This document shows positions 36,457-44,760 of a stretch of DNA of 64,000 nt, in pieces. This DNA is from Callipepla californica brunnescens (taxonomy: Eukaryota > Chordata > Aves > Galliformes > Odontophoridae), in contig JALIRH010000049.1 in the NCBI GenBank assembly GCA_023055505.1, positions 744,001-808,000 on the forward strand, given 5' to 3'. Below the pieces are notes generated by a model. That model was not told where the DNA came from, searched no databases, and saw nothing but the letters and a program-made list of their open reading frames with translations. Made by a program: the position numbers and the translations under genes. Every line of letters begins with the position of its first letter. Position 1 is the first letter of the stretch.

Positions 36457-36780
36457 ATGGATGTCACACATTACCCATGGTTTGGTAAGCTGAAATATAC
36501 ACATTCCTCGATTGATACTTTTTCCGGAGCTTTATTTTCCTCTTGTCATACAGGAGAAAAGGCACGAGATGTTCGCAAGCGTTTGCTGCGTGCTTTTGCT
36601 ACATTAGGTATCCCTTCCCAATTAAAAACAGATCATGGTCCTGCATATACCTCTGCTGCGACAAAAACCTTCCTGGATTCTTGGGGCATTATGCACATCA
36701 CCGCGATCCCTCATTCCCCTCCAGGTCAATTGAGCGGTCACACCAATCTTTAAAGCGTCTATTAGCACAACAGAAAGGGG
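36457..36780 (+). pseudogene. pol: Endogenous retrovirus integrase catalytic core, truncated frame
   Basis: MDVTHYPWFGKLKY contains the first Asp of the DD(35)E triad, and LKTDHGPAYTSAATK contains the second. The frame continues to SPPGQ, just short of the expected Glu, and ends at a stop at 36751-36753. The adjacent frame 36543-36842 reads SIERSHQSLKRLL over the following codons, so a frame change falls near 36725-36735, at the position of the third catalytic residue. Integrase inserts the DNA copy into the host chromosome; this copy is inactive. Confidence 0.85.
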
Positions 36781-37111
36781 GAATGGGAGCTTCCCCTCCT
36801 GAGGAGCGACTACATAAAGCTCTTTATGTTTTCACTTTTTGAATTCTTCTCTGCTAGATACCAATCCCCCGATAGTCCGACATTTTAGTTCGAATATCAC
36901 ATTGGAAAGAAGAATCAAGGCTCCGGTGTTGATTCGCCACCCAGAAACAGGTATGATAATGGGGCCATATCCTCTTGTCACATGGGGGAGAGGTTATGCT
37001 TGTGTCTCCACAGGAAAAGGCCCCAGGTGGATTCCTGCGAAGAACGTGAAACCATACCGCGAGGAACAGACTTGGTCGACAACAGATGAAAACACAACCA
37101 AGGAAGGATGA
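36781..37111 (+). pseudogene. pol: Integrase C-terminal domain remnant
   Basis: The frame from 36839 reads LDTNPPIVRHF, IKAPVLIRHPETG, then GPYPLVTWGRGYACVS and GPRWIPAKNVKPY, ending at a TGA at 37109-37111. A beta-rich stretch with VLIRHPETG and W-G-R-G-Y followed by RWIPAKNVKP is typical of the DNA-binding C-terminal domain of alpha- and betaretroviral integrases. A stop at 36840-36842 separates it from the preceding frame. Confidence 0.8.
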
Positions 37112-37143
37112 GACCAGCTACTGTATGGACTTGACTTCTTGAA

Positions 37144-38271
37144 ATGTCAGGACTCTCTACTGGTTTTATTACCCTCCCAAAAACGAATGTGTGGCTTACA
37201 CTTGCTAATATTACTCATCAGGAAACACTTTGCTTAGCCACTGCAACTGCGCAAAATCCCTTCTCTACCCGCTTGGTGGGCTTTCCCATAGACGAGTGGC
37301 CAATCCCTGGTCCCTCACGAGCAATCTTTACTGGCACAAATTCGGTAGATAATTGGGATGGATGGGTTCCATATCTTCCGTCTGCCAAATTAGAGCCACA
37401 AGAAATAGATTTCTTAGGATCTATAAAAATGGACTTCTGCCTGAGATTCCATTCTACTGGAAAAAATAAAACCAAACTATGGGATGTCAGTCCCGTAGAC
37501 GCAGCCATCAATAACCAAACTCTGTGGTGTAATTACACCTCACCCAGCCTTTCAAAATCAGTAAATGCTCCTTTACAGTTACCAGATGGAGTTTTCCGTA
37601 GTTGCGCTGACCGGGCATGGCCTGCCATTCCTTCTTACATTAGAGGTGGGCCATGTAGTCTCGGGCGTTTAACTATCCTTACCCGAAATGAGACAACTGT
37701 CTTGCAATGGAGAAAGAAATATTCTCATCACCGTTTTAGGAGAATGACCCACACCTTCAGATCAGATTGTGATGATAACATGAAGTTTTGGAACAGGGAG
37801 ACCATAGGAGTCGTTTCCTTTTTCACACCGCAGGTTGCTGTTGCTAAAGCTTTGGCAACACTGAACAAACTGGGTTCTTGCTTAGCAAAACAAGGAAATG
37901 CCACTAGTTTAGCTTTAACAGGTCTTTTACTTGATGCGGACAGTGTCAGACATGCTGCGCCACAAAATTGCGCTGCTACTGATTTCCTACTTCTGGCGCA
38001 AGGCCATGGCTGGGAGGATTTCGAAGGAATGTGCTGCATGAACCTGTCAGAACATTCCGTTTCAATTCAAGCAAGTATCAAGACCATACGGGATGGAGTG
38101 AAGAAACTGCAGGAACAGAGGGATTGGGACTGGTTGGACAAATTATTCTCGGGATGGGGGTCTCACCGGATGGCTCCACAGTATCTTAAAAATGATGTGC
38201 TACATTGCGATGATCGTTGTAACGCTTTTGCTGTTACTTCCTTGCATTTTACAATGTGCGCAAAAAGATGA
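37144..38271 (+). pseudogene. env: Endogenous retrovirus envelope (SU-TM), long but defective frame
   Basis: The 375-residue frame has no signal peptide at its first Met, so this is not the natural start. The surface part has the glycosylation sequons NITH, NQTL, NYTS and NETT. A basic stretch (RKKYSHHRFRR, near residues 190-200) lies where the SU/TM cleavage site is expected. The TM part has a fusion-peptide-like VAVAKALATLNKL and an immunosuppressive-domain-like region ending in GHGWEDFEGMCCMNLSEHS. The first Cys of the CX6CC motif is replaced by Trp. LFSGWGS precedes the membrane anchor. The frame then leaves the anchor: a hydrophobic stretch rich in Val and Leu is in the next frame at about 38192-38275. 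The TM is of the alpharetrovirus/gammaretrovirus kind. It is unlikely to make a functional envelope. Confidence 0.85.
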
Positions 38272-38302
38272 TTGACAATGCTACAAAGAAAATATTCATA
38301 AC

Positions 38303-38316
38303 AGAAAGGGGGAGAA
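38303..38316 (+). promoter_or_regulatory. Retroviral polypurine tract
   Basis: AGAAAGGGGGAGAA is a 14-base all-purine run immediately before the presumed LTR start, as expected for the plus-strand primer of a retrovirus. Confidence 0.75.
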
Positions 38317-38317
38317 G

Positions 38318-38684
38318 TGGGTGATGGCAAAAGTGGGAGTCAGACGGAACTGTTAGCTAAGCAGGAATCAGGCCATAAACCTTGGACGTAGGCTGTGTAA
38401 AGATAAGCTGATAAGCTTGAGACAACCATGTCTAAGGAGTGAAAAGAAACAGAAGACAGTAATGGATAGCAATAAGAAACTGTTTGTTTAGATGACTAGG
38501 AGTGTTTTATATTCTTGACCTGTTAACACCGAGGAGTGTAAATTCCCTCAATTAGATCCTTGCAGCTTCCCCCAGTTAGATCCTAACACACACTGCTTCT
38601 CTGTCTATCTAAGCTTTGAGTTGTTGCTTAAGAAATGGAACATTAGCTAGCATCAAGCTGGGTTCCCGACCCTTCATTGTAACA
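38318..38684 (+). mobile_element. 3' LTR of the endogenous retrovirus (about 367 bp)
   Basis: Starts with TGGGTGATGG right after the polypurine tract and ends TCATTGTAACA, where the decamer minisatellite begins. TG and CA termini are present, but the inverted termini match only weakly. A TATA-like TTTTATATTC lies near 38505-38514. No clear AATAAA was found. The end is set by the last CA before the GGGTCTCTCTGGGTCCC minisatellite and could be off by some bases. No second LTR is visible in the window for comparison. Confidence 0.65.
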
Positions 38685-40205
38685 GTCTGTGGGTCTCTCT
38701 GGGTCCCGCTATGGGTCCCAATATGGTTTGCTGTGGGTCACTGTGGGTCCTGCTATGGGTCGCTGTGGGTCTCTATATGCCCCAGGAGATCCCTAAGGGG
38801 CTGCAGTTCCCCTCCACGCCACCAGGGGAGGGGGCGCTCTCACGTGATGTCTCTGTGCCTTCCTATTGCTCTCTGAGGTTTTCTATGGGTCGCTGTGGGT
38901 CCCGGCATGGGTTGCTTTGGGTCAAGCTGTGGGTCACTGTGGGTCGCTGTGGGTCTCGCTATGGGTCACTGTGGGTTGCTGTGGTTTGCTATGAGTCTCT
39001 ATGGGTTGCTGTGGGTCACTATGCGTCGCTATCGATCTCTGTGGGCTGCTACGTTTTGCTGCGGGTCTCTATGGGACGCTATGGGTCACTGTGGGTCTTG
39101 CTATGTGTATCCATGGGTCGCTATGGGTCGATGTGGATCGCTATAAGTCTCTACATGTTGCTAAGGGTTGCAATGGGTCGCTGTGGGTCATGCTGTGGGT
39201 GTCTGTGGGTCCAGCTATGGGTCATTGTGGGTCGCAGTGAGTCGCTACGGGTCTCTTCGGGACGCTATGGGTCACTCTAGGTCCTGCTATGGGTCGCTGT
39301 GGGTCGCTTTGGGTCTCTATGGGTCTCAGTGGGTCTCTGTGGGTCACTGTGGGTTGCTATGGGTCGGTGTGGGTCGCTGTGTGTCGCGGTGGGTCGCTAT
39401 CGGTCACTATTGGTTGTAATCGGTCTCTGTGGGTTGCTGTGAGTCGCTGTGGGCCCCCCTATAGGTTGCTGTGGGTCGGCTGGGTCGCTATGGGTTGCTG
39501 TGGATGGCTGTGTGTCGCTGTGCCTCTATGAGTCGCTATGGGTTGCAGTGCGTCGCAATGGGTCAATGTGGTCTGTTACGGGTCGCTGTGGGTTACGCTG
39601 TGGGTCCCAATATGGTTCGCTGTGGGTCAGTGTGGGTCCTGCTATGAGGCGCTGTTGGTCTCTATGTGCCCCAGGAGATTCCTAAGGAGCTGCAGTTCCC
39701 CCTCCACGACACCAGGCGGCGCTCTCACATGATGTCGCTGTGTCTCTGTGGCTCCCTCTTGCTCCCTGTGGTTTTCCATGGGTCGCTGTGGATCGCTATG
39801 GGTCCCAATGGATCGCTGTGGTTCCTGGCATGGGTCGCTATGGGTCAAGCTGTGGGTCACTTTGGGTTGCTGTGGGTGTCTGTGGGTCCAGCTATAGGTC
39901 ACTGTGGGTCTCAGTGAGTCGCTGTGGGTCTCTATAAATCGCTGTGGGTAACTATGAGTCTCTATGTGTTTCTATGGGTCGCTGTGGGTCTCTATGGGTC
40001 GCTGTGGGTCCCGCTGTGGGTCACTGTGGGTCGCTGTGTGAGCTATCGGTCTCTGTGGGTTGCTGTGGTTCCCCCTATAGGTTGCTGTGGGTCGGTTGGG
40101 TCGCTGTGGGTCCCGCTATGGGTCGCTGTGAGTCTCTATGGGTCGCTGTGGGTCTCTATGGGTCAGTGTGGGTCACTGTGGGTCAGTGTGGGTCGCTGTG
40201 GGTCC
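38685..40205. repeat. 10-bp minisatellite (GTCGCTRTGG)n
   Basis: Tandem variants of GTCGCTGTGG and GTCGCTATGG fill this block; 10 bp is not a multiple of 3, so long open frames repeat every 10 residues (CGSLWV, LWVAVG). A higher-order duplication of 889 bp is visible: a non-minisatellite insert starting CCCAGGAGAT occurs at 38781 and again at 39670, each flanked by GGGTCCCAATATGGTT to the left. No gene is supported. Confidence 0.9.
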
Positions 40206-40410
40206 CGCAGAAGGCGGTGTGCCCAGAGCGAAGCCACGCCCAGCTATGGGGCGGATGTGGGGCAGCTACGGGGCAGCCATGGGTCACCATGGATCTCAAT
40301 GGGGTCCCTACGGATCTCAATGGGGTCTCCACTGATCTCAGTGGATCTCAATGGGGTGGCTATGGGGCAGCTGTGGGGCAGCAATGGGGCACTGACCTAT
40401 TCCCCTCAGA
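40206..40410. repeat. Transition block with 11-bp GGCAGCTATGG-like repeats
   Basis: After CCCGCAGAAGGCGGTGTGCC the sequence becomes CAGCTATGGGGCGGATGTGG, then GGGGCAGCTACGG and GGCAGCTGTGGGGCAGCAATGG. These resemble the 11-bp minisatellite that fills 60640-64000. Between them lie ATCTCAATGGGGTCCCTAC-type repeats. Confidence 0.75.
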
Positions 40411-41800
40411 ATGCCGCCACTGCATCTCCTCCACCTCCTGTGGGAGCACCTCTGTGGGGCAGAACTCTGCCCCACACCTTCACCCCAAACATCCACACCA
40501 CAGCTCAGCCCCACAGCGCTGCCCCACATCCCACACATTTGCCCCACATCTCTGCCCCTCATCCCCTGGCCACACAGCTCAGCCCCACATCCCACAGCTC
40601 AGCCCCTCATCCCACACCTGGCCCCAGAGCTCAGCCCTGTGGCTCTGCCCCACACATCTGCCCCAAACCCCACACCTGGACCCACAGCTCAGCCCCACAT
40701 CCCTCAGCTCTGCACCACAGCTCAGCCCCTCACCCCACACCTGGCCCCAGAGCTCAGCCCTGTGGCTCTGCTCCACACATCTGCCCCAAACCCCACACCT
40801 GGACCCACAGATCTGCCCCACATCCCACAGCTCTGCCCCACGGCTCAACCCCACAACTCAGCCCCATAGTGATGCCCCATATCCCACACCTCAGCCCCAC
40901 GGCTCAACCCCAATCTGCACATACCTGCCCCACATCCCACAGCTCTGCCCCACATACCTACCTGCCCCACAGATCAGCCCCACATTCCACAGCTCTGCCC
41001 CATGGATCAGCCTCACATCCCGCAGCTCAGCCCCGCGTCTGAGCCCCACATCTGCTCATACCTGCACCACACCTCCGCCCCCCAACCGCCACAGCTCTGC
41101 CCCACAGATCCACCCCACAGCTCAGCCCCACATCCCACAGCTCAGCCCCTCATCCCACACCTGGCCCCAGAGCTCAGCCCTGTGGCTCTGCCCCACACAT
41201 CTGCCCCAAACCCCACACCTGGACCCACAGCTCAGCCCCACATCCCTCAGCTCTGCACCACAGCTCAGCCCCTCACCTCACACCTGGCCCCAGAGCTCAG
41301 CCCTGTGGCTCTGCCCCACACATCTGCCCCAAACCCCACACCTGGACCCACAGATCTGCCCCACATCCCACACCTCTGCCCCACGGCTCAACCCCACAAC
41401 TCAGCCCCATAGTGATGCCCCATATCCCACACCTCAGCCCCACGGCTCAACCCCAATCTGCACATACCTGCCCCACATCCCACAGCTCTGCCCCACATAC
41501 CTACCTGCCCCACAGATCAGCCCCACATTCCACAGCTCTGCCCCATGGATCAGCCTCACATCCTGCAGCTCAGCCCCGCATCTGAGCCCCACATCTGCTC
41601 ATACCTGCACCACACCTCCGCCCCCCAACCGCCACAGCTCTGCCCCACAGATCCACCCCACAGCTCAGCCCCGCATCCCACAGCTCTGCCCCAATCAGTG
41701 CACCTGGACCCACAACTCTGCCCCACAGCTCTGCCCCAAGCCTGGACCCCACACCCACGACCCCAGCCCCAAATCCCTGCCCCATAACCCCATAACCTGA
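40411..41800. repeat. C-rich minisatellite (CAGCTCAGCCCCACATCC-type) with 543-bp tandem duplication
   Basis: Degenerate units of CACAGCTCTGCCCCACATCC-type fill the block. A 543-bp higher-order unit is present twice, about 40571-41113 and 41114-41656; for example CTGGCCCCAGAG at 40618 recurs at 41161 and GCCCCCCAACCGCC at 41077 recurs at 41620. Within each copy a shorter block (CCTGTGGCTCTG, CACACCTGGACCCACAG) is itself repeated at about 120 bp. Because 543 is a multiple of 3, frames stay open across both copies and give proteins of 372 and 618 residues. These are repeat translations rich in Pro, Ser and His, not genes. Confidence 0.9.
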
Positions 41801-42160
41801 CCCCGGCCCCATAACCGCCCCTCCCGCCCTGCCACTGACCACGTGCTCTGCTTCCAGCTCCGCTTCCACCATGCGGCCGCTTCCGGCCCCACGGCACAGC
41901 TCGGCCAATCACAGCACAGATCGGCAGCGGAAAGGGCGGGGTGTGGGGTAGCGAGGCGGAACAGTGCCACTGGAACGAGGCACGATGACCGGAAATGACT
42001 GAAACTTCTGGGAGCGTGGATTTCCGGCAGCGAGCGGGGCATTGTGGGTAAGGAGGCGGAAGCATGCCTGGAAGTGGGAAACCGGAAGCCAGTGGGAAGC
42101 GAGTGGGCGTGGCCAACGTTAAGCCTCGCATTCGAGCCACGCCCCAACGTGCAATGACCC
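41801..42160. promoter_or_regulatory. CpG-rich promoter-like island
   Basis: This 360-bp island stands out from the repeats around it. It holds an E-box CACGTG (41840-41845), ETS-type TTCCGG (41881-41886) and CCGGAA (41989-41994), CCAAT (41905-41909), an Sp1-type GGGCGGGG (41934-41941) and GCATTGTGGGTA (about 42039-42050), a sequence like that bound by ZNF143 in many vertebrate promoters. A possible splice donor (GTAAGG) overlaps the last motif at 42048. This combination is typical of a CpG-island promoter of a housekeeping gene. No transcript is recognised on either strand, so it may be a promoter that has lost its gene. Confidence 0.45.
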
Positions 42161-42590
42161 GAAGTGACCCCGATGTGACGCAAAATGACCCCAAATATCC
42201 CAGATTACTTCCAACACTTCTTGGAAGCGCTGCGCCCCAAAGGGCCCCAAAATGACCCCAAAGTGACCCCAAAACCCTATAACGACCCCATAAGGACCAT
42301 ATCAAATCCCCTATGGGGTCACTTCTTGGTGTCTCTGCAGGCCACGACGCAGCACTGCACCCCAAAGTGCTCCAGAGTGACCCCAAAGTGACCGTAAATC
42401 GGCCCTAATGACCCCAAAAAACCTAAATCCTGGAACGGCCCCAAAACGGCCACACGGGGTCGCTTCTTCTTGGTGTCCCTGCAGGCCACAACGTAGCGCT
42501 GTGCGACGTTGAGTGGCGATGAATATCCGTCAGCGTACAACGTGTCCTCAAACAGCACCGAGGAATCATCCTGCGGCTGTTATAGAGCAA
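42161..42590. other. Intron-like CCCCAAARTGA repeats with two exon-like blocks
   Basis: Short repeats of CCCCAAAATGA / CCCCAAAGTGA type, as found in introns of GC-rich avian genes, surround two related blocks. Each begins with a good plus-strand acceptor (CTTCTTGGTGTCTCTGCAG ending at 42340; CTTCTTGGTGTCCCTGCAG ending at 42484) followed by GGCCAC(A/G)ACG. On the minus strand 42319-42558 is open, reading LNVAQRYVVACRDTKKK. A 54-bp stretch beginning TCCTCAAACAGCACCGAGG (near 42546) is repeated near 42787. In its minus-strand reading (QPQDDSSVLFE) one of the differences is synonymous. This may be relics of exons, but the product is not recognised and the strand is uncertain. Confidence 0.3.
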
Positions 42591-43156
42591 TTATGGGGTC
42601 AGGGGGAATTTATGGGGTCGGGAGGAAAGCAATGGGGTCAGGGGGAATTATGGGGTCAGGGGGAATTTAAAGGGTTGGGGGGGGAACAGGGGAACTAATA
42701 GGGTCAGAGGGGAAATTAATGGGGTCACGGGGGGAACAGGTGAATTATGGGGACGGGGGGAAAGTAATGGGGTTGGGCTGATGTGACCTCAAACAGCACC
42801 GAGGAATCGTCCTGCGGCTGTTCTAGGGCAATTATAGGGTCGGGGGGAATAGGGGAAGTAACAGGGTCAGGAGGTGAAGTAATGGGGTCACAGGGGGGAA
42901 TTGATGGGGTTGGGGGGGAAATTATAGGGTCATGGGGGGGAATTATGGGGTCGGGGGAAAATTGTGGGGTCAGGGGGGAACTAATGGGATTTGGGGCTGA
43001 CATTTGGGGGAAATAATGGGATTCTGGGGCTGATAATGGAGATTTTGGGGTGGAATTGCAGGATTTTGGCGCTGAGTTTTGGGGTCAGATATCGACATTA
43101 TAGGGCTGGGTTATGGGGTCCGTTCGTGCCCTTTTGGGGCCGGGTTCTGTGCTGTG
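42591..43156. repeat. G-rich minisatellite (ATGGGGTCAGGGGGAATT-type)
   Basis: Degenerate units of about 18-30 bp, AATTATGGGGTCAGGGGGG and variants, run to TTTTGGGGCCGGGTTCTGTG. The G-runs could form G-quadruplexes on the plus strand. The repeated exon-like fragment near 42787-42840 interrupts it. The block ends in GCTGTGGGTC, where the macrosatellite relic begins. Confidence 0.8.
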
Positions 43157-44760
43157 GGTCCTAAAACTAAAGAGAACCCTACCCCTTCCACTAAACCTTC
43201 ATCTACATCCCTAACCCTTACCCTAAACCTAAATCTACACCAAAACCTAACCCTAACCCTAACATGTCTTCTAACTGTAAAACTAATGCTTCACCTAACC
43301 CGAACTGAAACCCTAGGATTAAACCTTACCTAACACCTAGCTATATTCCTAACCCTATCCTGAAACCTAACGTTAACCCTAACCCTAAAAACAACTTGGA
43401 ACCAAACCCTAACCCTAACCTAACCCTTATCAGAACCCTAAATCTAATCCTAACCGTTACCTTAATTTAACTCCAATTCTACCTGAAATCTAAATGGGAC
43501 CTTAAAACCAACCCCAAATTTAAGCCCAACCCTAAGCCTAACACAAAGCATTAGATTACCACAGCCATCACCTAACTTCTAACCCTGACCCTAACACTAA
43601 TACTAAACCAAAACAGATTCCAAATACTAACCCAATTCCTATTCTGAAACCCAAAACTATTCCAAAAACAAACCCAAGGCCTAACCTTTCTCTCACTCTA
43701 ACAATCAAAGAAAACCTATTCCTAAACCTAATCCTAAATCTAGTCCTAATCCTAACCCTCACCCTTAATCTAACCCTGTCAACGGTTTACCGGGCTGGAT
43801 CGGCCCGGTTCCGTGACGATTGCTGCGGGGACCCACGGACCCACGCCCCAGGAAAGGGCAAGGAAAAAGGGAAAAGGGAAAAGGGAGATGGGCCTAGAAA
43901 CAAAACAGCGGCAACGATCTGAGGAGGAAAGCTAATTTACTAAATAAGATATTAGAAAACAAAATAACACAATATAATACAATGTAATTGGAATTGAGGC
44001 TAATGAATCAAACAAAATGAGCAAGAGAGAGTGTCCGATAAACCGAAGGCCTTACGCTAACGCTGAAGGCGATACGGCAGCGAGCACCCACTGCTGAGTC
44101 GATCCCGAAGGAAAGAGAGTGTCCCGTGACCGCTGAGGGTTTTTATCTGTTCCCTCTGAGCGGAAAACACGTAAAAATACAAAGCATCGCAAAGTCCTCT
44201 GGGGAATGTAGTGCTTCTTCTCTTCTCAGACAGGTATACCTGGAATTATCAATGATCTATGGAGCTGGAGTATTAGCTCTTCAACTCCTAATGCAATACA
44301 TGAGGTTATGATGTGGAATACCAGTACCAAAAAATCATAAAACCATGACAAACCCCAACCCCCACCCAGAAGCTAACACTTAGCATTGTACAATACCTAA
44401 ACGTACCCCTAATCCTTATCACTAAACCTAAAAGGAACCTGAAACATAGTGCTAAATCTGACCCGAACCCTAACCCTAAACTTCATCCTATTCCCAAACC
44501 TCGCCCTATTCGGAACCCTATTCCACACCCGAACACTAACCCTTACTCTATTACTAACTTGAAGACTAACCCTAACAATGAACCAATTCCTAAACCTTTT
44601 CCTTCCTCCAAATTGATTCCTAACACTAACCCTAACCCTAATCAAACCCGAACCCTATTCTTAACCCTAAATCTAACCGTATCCCAATCCCTAACTCTTA
44701 CCATAACCCTAACCCTAAGTCTTACTCTATCACTAACCCTAACCCTACATTAACCCTATC
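43157..44760. repeat. Diverged partial copy of the macrosatellite C-rich arm
   Basis: Homology to unit 1 begins sharply at GGTCCTAAAACTAAAG (43157; unit 1 position 3166) and is followed collinearly to TAATCTAACCC (43776; unit position about 4050). It resumes after an LTR insertion at 44351 through CAGAAGCTAACACTTAGC and CCTTCCTCCAAATTGATTCC to about 44640. Compared with the array units it lacks one of two direct repeats of about 266 bp (only one AAGCATTAGATTACCAC block, near 43549). It also has about 100 bp of extra sequence near 44465-44565. Base differences are more frequent than between array units, so this copy is older or has escaped homogenisation. Confidence 0.88.
43777..44350 (-). mobile_element. 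574-bp solo LTR inserted in telomere-like repeat
   Basis: The insert starts TGTCAACGGTTTACC and ends AAAACCATGACA, giving imperfect inverted ends TGTCA.GGTTT. It is flanked by a 5-bp direct repeat AACCC (43772-43776 and 44351-44355). The empty site TAATCTAACCCCAACCCCC exists in all macrosatellite units (unit 1 near 4042), so the insertion is proved by comparison. Read on the minus strand it has a TATA-like ATAAAAA (complement of 44140-44146) and an AT-rich downstream part, so it is probably oriented on the minus strand. The 5-bp duplication fits ERVL- or gammaretrovirus-like elements. The small open frame 44126-44311 inside it is not a gene. Confidence 0.88.

Larger units (their letters stand above)
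34317..38684 (+). mobile_element. Decayed 5'-truncated endogenous retrovirus (pro-pol-env-3' LTR)
   Basis: Protease remnant, RT, RNase H, integrase, env and a 3' LTR follow one another in proviral order on the plus strand. There is no gag, primer-binding site or 5' LTR: the left edge of the protease fragment abuts TTAGGG-type sequence. The reading frame is broken several times: frame changes in protease and early RT, a stop in the RT catalytic motif, a TGA in RNase H, a T12 tract with frame change, a break in integrase and a frame change before the env membrane anchor. The element is non-functional as it stands. The env type suggests an alpharetrovirus-related avian endogenous element. The exact family cannot be named without a search. 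Confidence 0.88.

Noticed and set aside
37218..38039. Minus-strand frames of 97 and 103 residues opposite env
   Set aside because: Antisense shadows of the envelope frame.
39944..41800. 618-residue Pro/Ser/His-rich open frame
   Set aside because: It crosses from one minisatellite into another and is open only because the repeats lack stops in that frame; other frames and the minus strand are also open.
41556..42386. 276-residue minus-strand frame over the CpG-rich island
   Set aside because: GC-rich sequence with few stops. It joins minisatellite to promoter-like sequence and has no recognisable domain.
44126..44311. 61-residue frame in the 574-bp solo LTR
   Set aside because: Lies wholly inside non-coding LTR sequence and against its likely orientation.
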